Shown: in pieces, positions 1 to 8,391 of the stretch
How the letters are laid out: each line of letters starts with the position of its first letter
Numbering within the stretch: position 1 is the stretch's first letter
Origin: Thiohalomonas denitrificans
Lineage (GTDB): Bacteria; Pseudomonadota; Gammaproteobacteria; Thiohalomonadales; Thiohalomonadaceae
Length of the DNA: 64,000 nt
Assembly (NCBI RefSeq): GCF_900102855.1
Contig: NZ_FMWD01000007.1
Location: 109,188 to 173,187, forward strand
Direction of reading: 5' to 3'
Made by a program: the position numbers and the translations under genes
The notes under the pieces: model-generated
Told to the model about the DNA's origin: nothing
What the model saw: the letters and a program-made list of their open reading frames with translations, nothing else
Database searches by the model: none

Positions 1-434
1 CGCCCCAGTTTCTTGATATCCAGATGCAGCAGGTCGCCGGGAGCCTCGTGTTCATAGCGGTTGTCGGGCCGGGCCGGTTCCAGTGCCGCCAGACGGTTGA
101 GGCCCGCACGTTTAAGAATCCTGGCTACTGTGCTTTGCCCAATACCGACCGCCTCGGCAATCTGGCGGTAGGTCTGGCGCTGTCGGCGACGGGCAATGAC
201 CTCCCTGATGAGTGGCTCGGGCGTGGCCAAGGGGCGGCTGCGCGGGCGTGACGAGCGGTTCTCCAGACCGGCTTCGCCCTCTTCGAGATAGCGTCGGACC
301 CACTTGTAAACCGTTCGCACACTCACCCCCATGGCTTGCGCGACCTCCTCAGGCCTGAGTCCCTCGTGGACCACCCTGCGCACTAACAGGGCTCGACCAT
401 GGACCGTTAAACGTTCATTCTTATGTTTGTTCAT
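1..434 (-). CDS. IS481-type transposase, 5' part (runs off left edge)
   Basis: About 144 codons read leftward from an ATG at 434 and stay open to base 1, so only the N-terminal part of the protein is present. It starts MNKHKNERLTVHGRALLVRR and contains a helix-turn-helix (VAQAMGVSVRTVYKWVRRYL, roughly residues 31-50) and a second HTH-like stretch (YRQIAEAVGIGQSTVARILK, near residues 92-111). It ends in GDLLHLDIKKLG, which is how the first Asp of the DDE integrase core appears in IS481-family transposases. A GGAGG-like sequence lies just upstream of the start. Family assignment is by recognised motif order; whether the copy is intact cannot be judged from this window. Confidence 0.85.
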   Translation of the reverse strand, partial: MNKHKNERLTVHGRALLVRRVVHEGLRPEEVAQAMGVSVRTVYKWVRRYLEEGEAGLENRSSRPRSRPLATPEPLIREVIARRRQRQTYRQIAEAVGIGQSTVARILKRAGLNRLAALEPARPDNRYEHEAPGDLLHLDIKKLG

Positions 435-517
435 CCGGGCCTCCTGGAGGTTGGTTTTGGTTTGCACCTCCATTCTTCCGGGTAGGCTCCGGATGAACAA
501 TCTACTGAGAGATCACA
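1..517 (-). mobile_element. IS481-family insertion sequence, partial (start side only)
   Basis: The transposase start and about 80 bases upstream of it are in the window; the rest of the element lies to the left. Read on the minus strand, the sequence ending near 517 begins TGTGATCTCTCAGTAG, which has the TGT start usual for IS481 ends. The exact boundary is a guess because the opposite inverted repeat is not visible. Just beyond it comes a degraded Fic gene, which fits an insertion-prone site. Confidence 0.55.
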
Positions 518-659
518 TCTAGTTGTCTGTTAGGAGTCAAGATATTCCTGCGCCTTTCTTCGAAGCCGCACCATACCGAAATCTATAGTTTCCAATGGGT
601 TGAGATGAACACAACCAATTAGGAAATCCGTTTAATTGGCCCTTCCCGACTCTTTATTT

Positions 660-975
660 TAGGATTTTCGCACCCAGGCGGTGGAAACGGCCAGCTACTC
701 CTCGAGCTGTCCAACCGGGACCGTTACAAGATCAGCGGCCTGGGTCGGGCGGCGGCACCACCCTTCAGGTTCACCGTGCGCTGATGGAGCATCCCTTCGC
801 CACCTCGGACTCGCTGGTGGAGAAGACCGGCATCACCCCGGCGGCCGTCAACAAGGCCCTCGTCCACCTGGAGCAGCTCGACATCGTGAAGGAGCTGACC
901 GCCCGGAAGCGCAACCGGCTGTTCAGCTATGCGGGCTATATCGAGATCATGAGTCGCGGTACTGAACTGCCGTAG
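660..975 (+). pseudogene. Fic-family protein, C-terminal remnant with two frameshifts
   Basis: Three reading frames must be joined to rebuild a Fic (COG3177-type) C-terminus. DFRTQAVETA is read from about 663, LLELSNRDRYKISGLGRAAA from about 695 in a second frame, and QVHRALMEHPFATSDSLVEK from 766 in a third, continuing through a winged-helix segment to MSRGTELP and a stop at 973-975. The Fic core (HPFxxGNGR) is missing. The pieces line up in order with the usual linker and winged helix that follow a Fic domain, so this is a decayed gene, not chance. The only intact open frame (784-975) lacks a start context of its own. It lies beside an IS481 element. Confidence 0.7.
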
Positions 976-1042
976 CTTGCTTGCAGATTGGCGCCGAATA
1001 CGGGCAGTCTGCACAGGCACAAAAACTCTGGAGCAGGAGCCG

Positions 1043-1927
1043 ATGTATTTCGATGTCGCGGGGGTAGAGGTCTCGCCATGGCTCCCCCCGCTGGTGGGGT
1101 TTGCGATCTCGCTGTTCACCTCCATGGGTGGCGTTTCGGGCGCCTTCCTGTTGCTGCCGTTTCAGGTGAGCGTCCTTGGCTTCACCAGCCCGGCGGTCAG
1201 TGCCACCAACCAGGTGTTTAACGTAGTGGCCACGCCGAGCGGGATCTATCGTTACCTGCGAGAGGGGCGCATGGTCTGGCCTCTGGCGTGGGTTATCGTG
1301 GCGGGGACACTACCGGGCGTGGCACTTGGTGCTCTGCTACGCATTGCCTTGCTGCCGGGCGCCCGTGACTTCAAGCTTTTTGTAGCAGCGGTTCTGCTCT
1401 ACATCGGGCTGCAACTCGGGCGTGACATCCTCTCGCGAGGCCGACGGTCGGAGGGCCCGCCTCAAAATGCGACTGTGGTACCTGCGCGCATTCCCTCCCG
1501 TATCGCCTATCGCTACGGCGGCGAACTGTTCACCGCCAATCGCTGGGGCGTGTTTGCCCTGGCCCTGATTGTTGGTGTGATCGGCGGCGCGTACGGGATC
1601 GGTGGCGGAGCGATCATCGCCCCGTTTCTGGTCAGCCTGTTCGCACTGCCGGTGCATACGGTCGCCGGGGCCGCGCTGCTGGGCACGTTGGTCACCTCGG
1701 TCGCGGGAGTCGCCTTTTACCACTTTATTGCCCCGGTTTTTCCCGATATGGCGGTCGCCCCGGATTGGGGCCTCGGTCTGCTATTCGGCCTGGGCGGTGC
1801 TGCTGGCATGTATAGCGGGGCGCGGCTTCAGCGTTACGTCCCCGCCCGTACGCTGAAGTTGTTGCTCGTTGTCTGCCTGGTGGGTCCTGCGGTGGGTTAC
1901 GTTTACGAGTTTTTCGTTGGGAAGTAA
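1043..1927 (+). CDS. TauE/SafE family membrane exporter (TSUP)
   Basis: A 295-residue integral membrane protein of the sulfite exporter TauE/SafE family, which moves small anions such as sulfite, sulfoacetate or related organics. The start at 1043 is preferred over an upstream in-frame ATG at 977 because GGAGCAGGAG lies just before it and the family fold begins at once. Two homologous halves are visible: the first has FTSMGGVSGAFLLLPF near residue 25, the second GVIGGAYGIGGGAIIAPFL near residue 190. Each is followed by hydrophobic spans. The substrate cannot be told from sequence; a sulfur-oxidising host would make sulfite plausible. It stands alone, downstream of the Fic remnant. Confidence 0.85.
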   Translation: MYFDVAGVEVSPWLPPLVGFAISLFTSMGGVSGAFLLLPFQVSVLGFTSPAVSATNQVFNVVATPSGIYRYLREGRMVWPLAWVIVAGTLPGVALGALLRIALLPGARDFKLFVAAVLLYIGLQLGRDILSRGRRSEGPPQNATVVPARIPSRIAYRYGGELFTANRWGVFALALIVGVIGGAYGIGGGAIIAPFLVSLFALPVHTVAGAALLGTLVTSVAGVAFYHFIAPVFPDMAVAPDWGLGLLFGLGGAAGMYSGARLQRYVPARTLKLLLVVCLVGPAVGYVYEFFVGK

Positions 1928-2066
1928 ATGGGCAGGTCACTTCGGTCGAGCGGTGTCCCATCAATGATCTTATGGTTCATGCCCCGCCGTGAAGGTCCAT
2001 CAAGCGCATCCCACCAGTGGGTCAGCGTCCGCTTATCAAGCAGCTTGCAAGTTGGTGACCGTACCT

Positions 2067-2297
2067 CTACATAACATCCATACCGACATCGCTCAGGCTC
2101 GTGCCCGAGCGCATCTTTCGGGCCAGCTCTTCCACCTGTTCGGCAGCATCATGCAGCTCATCCGAGAGGGCCTCCTGGACGAAGAGCGCCAACTGTTCAA
2201 AGTCATTGTCCGGAATCGTTTCAAGTGTTTTCTTGTCCAGCAGTACCCGAAAGGACTCTACGACTTTCTGTGCGCGGTCCCGCTGTCGTTCGGTCAT
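2067..2297 (-). CDS. small conserved-looking protein of unknown function
   Basis: A 76-residue acidic, probably helical protein (starts MTERQRDRAQKVVESFRVLL). A clear AAGGAG Shine-Dalgarno lies 7 bases before the ATG, which supports real translation. No signal peptide, membrane span or known motif was recognised. The spacing of hydrophobic residues suggests two or three amphipathic helices. It lies 53 bases beyond the cytosine deaminase on the same strand and could be co-transcribed with it. Confidence 0.6.
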   Translation of the reverse strand: MTERQRDRAQKVVESFRVLLDKKTLETIPDNDFEQLALFVQEALSDELHDAAEQVEELARKMRSGTSLSDVGMDVM

Positions 2298-2350
2298 GAG
2301 TTAAGCTCCTTGCTGAATCGTACTATGCGGGTCCGTAAATGGCCCCGCCT

Positions 2351-2806
2351 CTATTCACTCTCGCCAATGTCTTCATTCCAGATATTGGGGGATTGCTGAA
2401 TGAATCGCCGCATCAGCTCGGTGCATTCAGGGTCATTGAGCTCAACCACCTGAATCCCCGCTTCGCGGAGCCAATCCAGGTGACCGGCGAAGTTTTCGGA
2501 CTCGCCGACAACGACCGTTCCGATGCGAAACTGGCGGATCAGTCCTGAACAATACCAGCACGGTGCCAGCGTGGTGACGAGAATCTTGTCACGGTAGGTG
2601 GTTTGCCGACCCGCTTTTCGAAACGCGTCGGTTTCACCGTGGGCTGAAGGATCGTTATCCTGCACCCGCCGATTACGGCCGCGGCTCAGCACTCTCCCCC
2701 GTGAGTCGAACATGGCTGCGCCGACGGGCACGCCGCCCTCCTCGAAGCCGGCGTGCGCCTCTTCGTAAGCGGGTTTTAGCATGGCAAGCCAATCCTTAGC
2801 GTCCAT
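2351..2806 (-). CDS. cytosine deaminase, yeast Fcy1-like (CDA fold)
   Basis: A 151-residue zinc-dependent deaminase. The zinc/catalytic motifs are H56-G-E58 (proton-shuttling Glu) and P-C83-W-Y-C86. The HGE form, VVGESENF in the middle, and the C-terminal pattern IWNEDIGE closely resemble the yeast cytosine deaminase Fcy1 (DWFEDIGE) and not bacterial CodA, which is a TIM barrel. The likely reaction is cytosine to uracil plus ammonia in pyrimidine salvage. Guanine deaminase or another small CDA-fold deaminase is the main alternative. No obvious pyrimidine genes adjoin it. Confidence 0.75.
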   Translation of the reverse strand: MDAKDWLAMLKPAYEEAHAGFEEGGVPVGAAMFDSRGRVLSRGRNRRVQDNDPSAHGETDAFRKAGRQTTYRDKILVTTLAPCWYCSGLIRQFRIGTVVVGESENFAGHLDWLREAGIQVVELNDPECTELMRRFIQQSPNIWNEDIGESE

Positions 2807-2838
2807 CGCTCATACCGTTTGGCGGGCTTAGTGGGCCA

Positions 2839-3231
2839 CTAGGGTAATTCCGAAATCAGATTGCCGTACTGCTCTTCCGTAAACAGCCGATGGGTTTGGG
2901 TCCGAACGTTACCGCCCGAGGCGATGACAAGGGCCATTTTGGCGACGGCCTCGTCGCTGGGGGCTTCGAGAATGAAGATCGTATCGAATTCGCTGCCCAG
3001 GATTCCGTAGAAGGTCTTCATCTCACCGCCCAGACTCCGCACGATCTCCTTCGCGGTCTCCACCCGTGCCGGACTCTGTCTGATGTTTTCGATGCCCTGC
3101 GCAGTGAAGCCAAAGAAGATTGCATACAGTTTCATCGGTTCACCTCCCTGCTCCGGTTGTTGTGCAAAGGATTGAGTAGATAAAAGAATGAGTACCAATG
3201 AGAGAAGTAGTGCCAGCGTCCTGCCGCTCAT
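2839..3231 (-). CDS. GYD-domain protein with signal peptide
   Basis: A 130-residue protein. Residues 1-23 (MSGRTLALLLSLVLILLSTQ..) look like a cleavable signal peptide ending at SFAQ. The rest (MKLYAIFFGFTAQGIENIRQ onward, about 98 residues) is a GYD domain, a small ferredoxin-like fold of unknown function. The 3231 start has AAGGAG 7 bases upstream. A second ATG at 3135, where GYD proteins usually begin, has an even better ribosome binding site (GGGAGGTGA, 5 bases away), so both a secreted and a cytosolic form could be made. It lies 122 bases upstream-side of the ABC efflux operon's end, on the same strand. Confidence 0.75.
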   Translation of the reverse strand: MSGRTLALLLSLVLILLSTQSFAQQPEQGGEPMKLYAIFFGFTAQGIENIRQSPARVETAKEIVRSLGGEMKTFYGILGSEFDTIFILEAPSDEAVAKMALVIASGGNVRTQTHRLFTEEQYGNLISELP

Positions 3232-3353
3232 ACAATTCTCCTTCGGTGTTTCGATGATGCACTCTGCCGCGTACGGCTCTTCCAAAAAATGATTCCAGCG
3301 TGTACTCGTATTGTAGTCACTCCCGCAGTATTTCCTTTTCCTGGCGCCGAATT

Positions 3354-4484
3354 TTAGCCACGCGCGGCTGCCATGCTGCTCCGGAATCGCAGCAGTGCCA
3401 GGAGGAAAAGGGCAACTCCGATTCCAGCGGTGACTGAAAGCTGGATCCAGACCTCCGCCAGTGTGGCTCCGCGGAAAATTACCGCCTGTGCCACGCTGAC
3501 AAAGTGGGTTGAGGGCGAGAACTGCATAAGCCACTGCAACACCACCGGCTGTGCTTCCAAAGGGGTGTTGTTGCCGGATAGCATATTCATCGGAATCACC
3601 ACCATAACGGCCAGCAACCCCAGCTGAGGCATGGTGCGGGCAACCGTGGCAAGGAAAATACCGATGGAGGTGGCGGCAAAGAGATAGATAACAACGCCGG
3701 TGACCAGCAGCGGCAGAGAGCCCGCGATGGCCTGGTCCAGGACGCCTCTTACGACGAGCGTCAGAGAGGTGATAACGACCGCCGTCATCACCAAGGCGGT
3801 GGCCCAGAGCTTCCCCAACATGATTTCCACGGAAGTGATGGGCATCGCGAGCGCGTGCTCGATGGTGCCATACTCGCGTTCGCGAATAACGGCGGCGCCG
3901 GTCAATAGGACGGTGAGCAGGGTGGTGTGATTGATGAGGGCGACCAACCCCTGGAATCCAGCGGGTACGAGGTTGGGGTTGAACTTCGTCCTGACCACCA
4001 GATCCGCAGTTACCGGGGCCTCCCGCCGGGTCTTCTCCAGAAACTCCTTCACCTGTCCCCTGACGATACGCTCGATGTAGCCGGCGCCGATGCCGGCCTG
4101 CTTCATTCGTGTGGCATCAACGAGAAGCTGAACATCGGATCGGTCGCCTATCAGGTCCCGCTCGAACCCCTGCGGGATGACCAGAACGAAGGTAATTTCG
4201 CCCTGGTCCATCAGTGGTTCGGCAGCAGACAAGGGGATATTTCGGGGTGGCCGGAAGTACGGTGGATAAAAGGAATCGGCTATTCGCTCCGACAATGCGG
4301 AGCGGTCCTCATCGACGATGGCGATACGTGCGTTGTGCACGGATGCATCCCCTGCGCCCCGGCCGGGTGTGATCACGCCGACTGTAAAGGCCCAGCCGAC
4401 CAGGAACAGAAGCACTGGATCACGTCGAAGACTGCGAAGCTCCTTAACTCCCAAGTCGAAGATATTTCTTAGTCGCCGATTCAT
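3354..4484 (-). CDS. yhhJ: ABC-2 type efflux permease (YhhJ-like)
   Basis: A 376-residue membrane protein of the ABC-2 family. It has one N-terminal membrane span (about residues 25-42), a large periplasmic loop, then five C-terminal spans beginning near LVALINHTTLLTVLLTGAAV. IREREYGTIEHALAMPITS is the conserved cytosolic coupling stretch of such permeases. The start codon overlaps the stop of the preceding ATPase gene by one base (TGATG), so the two are translationally coupled. Order and overlap match the enterobacterial yhiI-rbbA-yhhJ efflux operon. It probably pairs with the permease half of the RbbA-like protein. The substrate is unknown. Confidence 0.85.
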   Translation of the reverse strand: MNRRLRNIFDLGVKELRSLRRDPVLLFLVGWAFTVGVITPGRGAGDASVHNARIAIVDEDRSALSERIADSFYPPYFRPPRNIPLSAAEPLMDQGEITFVLVIPQGFERDLIGDRSDVQLLVDATRMKQAGIGAGYIERIVRGQVKEFLEKTRREAPVTADLVVRTKFNPNLVPAGFQGLVALINHTTLLTVLLTGAAVIREREYGTIEHALAMPITSVEIMLGKLWATALVMTAVVITSLTLVVRGVLDQAIAGSLPLLVTGVVIYLFAATSIGIFLATVARTMPQLGLLAVMVVIPMNMLSGNNTPLEAQPVVLQWLMQFSPSTHFVSVAQAVIFRGATLAEVWIQLSVTAGIGVALFLLALLRFRSSMAAARG

Positions 4485-7222
4485 CAGCGCTCCTGTTTTC
4501 GCAGAAACAGCAGGCCCAGCAGGGTGAAAAGGGGCGCCATGACGGCAAGCACCTGGATGAAGGGCAGCAGGCCGCTCAATCCCAGGCCTTTACTGAACGC
4601 CCCGACACTGGCTTCGATAAAGTAGGTGGTCGGGTAATGCTCGCCGATAAATCGCGCCGGACCCTGGAGTGAATGAACGGGATCGATGAGCCCCGAGAAG
4701 TTAGTTGCAGGGAGTAACGTGAGGATACCGGCAGCAAAAAGCGCCGCTATCTGCGAGTTGGTGAAGGAGGAGACCAGGATGCCGATTCCGGTAGCTGCGG
4801 TGACATAGAGCAGAGCGGCTAGCGTCAGAGCGGCCAAGCTCCCTTTGAAAGGTACGCCGAAAATGGTGACTGCCATCAACACCAGAACCGCGTAATTAAT
4901 CATCGCCAGCAATATATAAGGGAGCTGTTTGCCAAGCAGGAATTCGAGGCGGGTGACCGGCGTAACGTAAAGATTGGTGATCGATCCCAACTCCTTCTCT
5001 CGAACGACGCCGAGTGCCGTAAGCAGAGCGGGAATAACGATAAGGAGGAACCCGATTACCCCGGGCACCATGGCAGCAACGCTCTGAAAATCCTCGTTAT
5101 AAAAAAACCGGGTCTCCACATCGACAGGTAGCGACTCGACCGTGCCTCTCTCTGCCGCCAGCTCTTTCAGGAAGCGCTCATGCAGCCTTTGCGTATAGCC
5201 CCGAATCGTTTCAGCCCGGAACGGATTGGTCCCGTCGACCCATGCTGCCGCCTGTGTAAAGGTGCCCCGGCGCAAATACCGGCCGAAACCTTCCGGGATT
5301 TCGATGGCCAATGCCAGTTCGCCGATACGCATGCGTCGGTCGAGTTCTTTGCTGGTTCGGATCGACTCCTGCTCATTGAAGTAGCGGGAGCTGGATATGT
5401 TCTCGATATAGGCGCGGCTCTCGGGCGTTCGGTCCTGGTCCAACACCGCAAATGGCAAATCCTCGACATCGAGGCTGATGCCGTAGCCGAAAGCAATCAT
5501 CAGAACAACGGTACCGAACAGGGCGAATACCAGCCGGACCGGATCGCGGAGCAGTTCGAGGGCTTCACGACGCCCGTAAGCATAGGTCCGCCTTATGTCG
5601 AACAGGCGGGCGAGCACCGATGTACCGGTTTTTGGCCGTGCCACGGCGTTCGCGGTGGCCGCTTTTGTTTTGGTCTCCGGTATCGGACCGGCCTCCGGCG
5701 CAGCCTCTTTGAGATAGCCCACAAAGGCCTCTTCGAGCGTTGTCGCGTCCTTTTCCCGTTTCAATTCATCCGGGCTGCCGATCGCGAGCACCCGGCCGGC
5801 GTGCATCAGGGATATACGATCGCAACGGGCCGCCTCGTCCATGAAGTGGGTGGAGACGAAGATAGTGACCCCTTGGTTTCGCGAGAGGTCGAGCAGCAGC
5901 TCCCAAAAGCTGTCCCTCGCCATCGGGTCGACACCGGAGGTGGGTTCGTCAAGGATGAGGATTTCCGGTCGGTGAATGATCGCAACGGCGAGGGAGAGGC
6001 GTTGGCGTATCCCCATCGGTAGCGACCCGGCAAACTTGTCGAGATAGGGGGAAAGCTCGAAGCGCTCAACCAGTTGCTCGACACGCGATGGGATCTGCTC
6101 AGTGGGCAGGTGAAACAGCCGCGCATGCATGGTCAGATTCTGCCGCACGGTCAGTTCACGATAGAGCGAAAAATCCTGTGACATGTAGCCGATGTGCCGG
6201 CGGTTCTCGATGTCACTGGCGTCGACCGGTTTGTCGTACAACCACGCCTTGCCTTCGGTCAATGGCAGCAGTCCGGTGAGCATCTTCATCGTGGTGGTCT
6301 TGCCGCAGCCGTTGGAGCCGAGAAAGCCGAAAATCTCGCCGCACCCGATATTGAAGGAGACGTGGTCCACCGCGGTGAAGTCACCGAAACGGCGAGTGAG
6401 CCCTTCGGCGGCAATGGCGGCGGGGGCGCCGGGCCGGCACCAGCGATCCGGCATCGAAAGCACCTTGTGTGTTTTTCGGCGTTCCTCCGGCAGCAGGCGG
6501 ATGAATAACTCATCCAGGCTCTCGGCGGCGGTTTGCGCCATCAGTTCGTTCAGGCGGCCCTCTGCAAGGATGCGTCCCGAGTCCATGACGACGACCTGTT
6601 CGAGGGCCCTGGCCTCCTCCAGGGAGGCTGTCGCCACCAGAATGGTCATGCCCCGGCGGCGAGTTCGGAGCTCCGCGATGAGCTCCCAGAACTGGTGGCG
6701 GGAGAGAGGATCGAAGCCGGTGGTGGGTTCATCCAGAATGAGCAGGTCGGGATCATGGATGAGGGCGCAACAGAGCCCGAGCTTCTGTTTCATGCCGCCG
6801 GAGAGCTTTCCGGCAGGCCGATCACGGAAAGGGCTCAGGCCGGTCGCGGCAAGGAGCTCTTCGATCCGCCACTGCCGTTCGACGCGTCCCTGGCCGAACA
6901 GACGGCCAAAGAAGTCGATATTTTCGAAAATCGAGAGGTTGAGATAGAGGTTGCGTCCAAGTCCCTGGGGCATATAGGCGACGCGGGACTGAATGGCAGT
7001 GCGATGGGTACGGCTGCGAATATCCCCATTTAGAACCCGAAGGGTTCCTTCTTGTAGCTTGCGCGCGCCCGCAATCAGCGAGAGTAGCGTGGATTTTCCG
7101 ACGCCATCCGGACCGATTACACCCATAAGGCTCCCGGCCGGGATGCTCAAATCAAGATCCGCGAGGGCCGCGGTACCGCGGTACCGGTGGCTCAAGTTCC
7201 TGGCCCCGACCGCCTCGCCCAT
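4484..7222 (-). CDS. rbbA: RbbA-like fusion: two ABC ATPase domains plus ABC-2 permease
   Basis: About 912 residues. Domain order: ABC1 (Walker A GPDGVGKST near 36, signature LSGGMKQK, Walker B LLILDEPTTGFDP), ABC2 (Walker A GSNGCGKTTTM near 300, Walker B ILILDEPTSGVDP), then an ABC-2 permease with an N-terminal span near residue 565 and five to six C-terminal spans. The second ABC signature is degenerate, LPMGIRQR instead of LSGGxxQR. ATG at 7222 is chosen, two bases after the HlyD stop; a TTG at 7228 is also in frame. Known homologues are RbbA/YhiH of enterobacteria, described as a ribosome-associated ATPase and as an exporter. The operon context here argues for export. Confidence 0.85.
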   Translation of the reverse strand: MGEAVGARNLSHRYRGTAALADLDLSIPAGSLMGVIGPDGVGKSTLLSLIAGARKLQEGTLRVLNGDIRSRTHRTAIQSRVAYMPQGLGRNLYLNLSIFENIDFFGRLFGQGRVERQWRIEELLAATGLSPFRDRPAGKLSGGMKQKLGLCCALIHDPDLLILDEPTTGFDPLSRHQFWELIAELRTRRRGMTILVATASLEEARALEQVVVMDSGRILAEGRLNELMAQTAAESLDELFIRLLPEERRKTHKVLSMPDRWCRPGAPAAIAAEGLTRRFGDFTAVDHVSFNIGCGEIFGFLGSNGCGKTTTMKMLTGLLPLTEGKAWLYDKPVDASDIENRRHIGYMSQDFSLYRELTVRQNLTMHARLFHLPTEQIPSRVEQLVERFELSPYLDKFAGSLPMGIRQRLSLAVAIIHRPEILILDEPTSGVDPMARDSFWELLLDLSRNQGVTIFVSTHFMDEAARCDRISLMHAGRVLAIGSPDELKREKDATTLEEAFVGYLKEAAPEAGPIPETKTKAATANAVARPKTGTSVLARLFDIRRTYAYGRREALELLRDPVRLVFALFGTVVLMIAFGYGISLDVEDLPFAVLDQDRTPESRAYIENISSSRYFNEQESIRTSKELDRRMRIGELALAIEIPEGFGRYLRRGTFTQAAAWVDGTNPFRAETIRGYTQRLHERFLKELAAERGTVESLPVDVETRFFYNEDFQSVAAMVPGVIGFLLIVIPALLTALGVVREKELGSITNLYVTPVTRLEFLLGKQLPYILLAMINYAVLVLMAVTIFGVPFKGSLAALTLAALLYVTAATGIGILVSSFTNSQIAALFAAGILTLLPATNFSGLIDPVHSLQGPARFIGEHYPTTYFIEASVGAFSKGLGLSGLLPFIQVLAVMAPLFTLLGLLFLRKQER

Positions 7223-7224
7223 GA

Positions 7225-8217
7225 TCAATCTTCAGCGGCAAGTGGCTGTAGGTGCTCCGGCCATGCGGTGAGTGGTTCGACACGCACATGGAGCGTACCG
7301 GGGACACCGGTTGCTATGCCTCCCAGACGCTCCTCGATCAGACTCGGGTCCACATGAGCCCTGACCCGGAACACAAGCTTCTCGCGCTCGCTTTCGGTTT
7401 CCACCTCCTTCGGTGTGAATTGGGCCTCCGGAGAGATAAACGATATACGGGCGGGCAGCGGTACCTCGGGGCGGGCATCCAGCACGATGCGTGCTTCCGA
7501 ACCGACGCCTGTCTGGCCAGCCTGTTGAGTGGGGAAAAATGCGGTCATATAGATATCTTTGCGATCGATGAGCGTCAAAACCTTCCCGCCAACGGGAAGG
7601 ACTTCACCCGGTTCGGCCAAGCGATAAAGAACGCGTGCCGTGATGGGAGACTTGAGGATGCTGTCGTCCAGTTCGGCCTGGATCGCGTCGATTTTTGCCT
7701 GGGCCGCCGCGATGGAAGCCTCGGCTTGGCTTACAGAGGCTCGGGCGGCAGCTAGTGCAGCCCTTTCGCTTCGCAGCCGACTACGGGCCAAATCGGCTTG
7801 CTGCTGGGGAATGAGCTGCTGGTTGAGCAGGTCCTGGTTGCGGCTGAACTCGGCGGCCGCAAATTCAACGGCGCTCTCCTCCTGCGCAACCTTGGCTCTG
7901 GCGGCGTACATGGCCTGCACGGCTTCCTGGAATTCGGCCTGAGCCTGGCGAAGGTTCGCCTCCAAACTGGTCACATCCATCCGGGCAACCACCTGGGCCT
8001 TTCGGACGTTATCGCCCTCGGATACCAGTACTTCGCTCAGGCGTCCAGCATTCTTGGTGGCGATATCAACTTGTGTCGCCTCCAGACGTCCATTGGCCGA
8101 GGCAATTCCCTCGGGTAGATCGGGACGCCCGACCCACTTAACGGTGAGGATGAAAGCGAGCAGGAAAAAGAGTGCGACAGACGCGGTGATCAGCCATCTT
8201 CGCCTGGAACGGAACAT
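7225..8217 (-). CDS. yhiI: HlyD-family periplasmic adaptor (YhiI/YbhG-like)
   Basis: A 330-residue membrane-fusion protein: N-terminal membrane anchor (ITASVALFFLLAFILTVKWV, residues 10-29), a biotinyl-lipoyl-like first half (IATKNAGRLSEVLVSEGDNV), a long alpha-helical hairpin rich in Ala/Gln/Glu (about 90-190), the second lipoyl half (DSILKSPITARVLYRLAEPG), then a beta barrel. Such adaptors connect an inner-membrane ABC pump with an outer-membrane channel. It is the first gene of the leftward operon with the ATPase/permease genes; no TolC-like gene is nearby. A 174-base divergent gap separates it from the Cache lipoprotein. Confidence 0.88.
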   Translation of the reverse strand: MFRSRRRWLITASVALFFLLAFILTVKWVGRPDLPEGIASANGRLEATQVDIATKNAGRLSEVLVSEGDNVRKAQVVARMDVTSLEANLRQAQAEFQEAVQAMYAARAKVAQEESAVEFAAAEFSRNQDLLNQQLIPQQQADLARSRLRSERAALAAARASVSQAEASIAAAQAKIDAIQAELDDSILKSPITARVLYRLAEPGEVLPVGGKVLTLIDRKDIYMTAFFPTQQAGQTGVGSEARIVLDARPEVPLPARISFISPEAQFTPKEVETESEREKLVFRVRAHVDPSLIEERLGGIATGVPGTLHVRVEPLTAWPEHLQPLAAED

Positions 8218-8391
8218 CTCGGTGGGGCCTCTTCAGTTAGGCGACGCGTCTGCGCCACCACCGTGTGCAGTCAATGGTGAGTATAGTCAGCGACTGTCGA
8301 GGGGCGCCTTAAACCACCCATGGGCACAGGCTAGCCTCGCGGAAATCTATGCTGACTCCATGGGGGAGCCGGTGACCGAAGGAGGTGACTC

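Noticed and set aside
1902-1980. Short minus-strand frame starting MNHKIIDGTPLDRSDLPIYF, overlapping the exporter's end
   Set aside because: The sequence looks protein-like and can be extended upstream in frame, but it is only 25 codons from its ATG, overlaps a real gene and has no clear ribosome binding site. It may be a remnant gene end; evidence is too thin to call.
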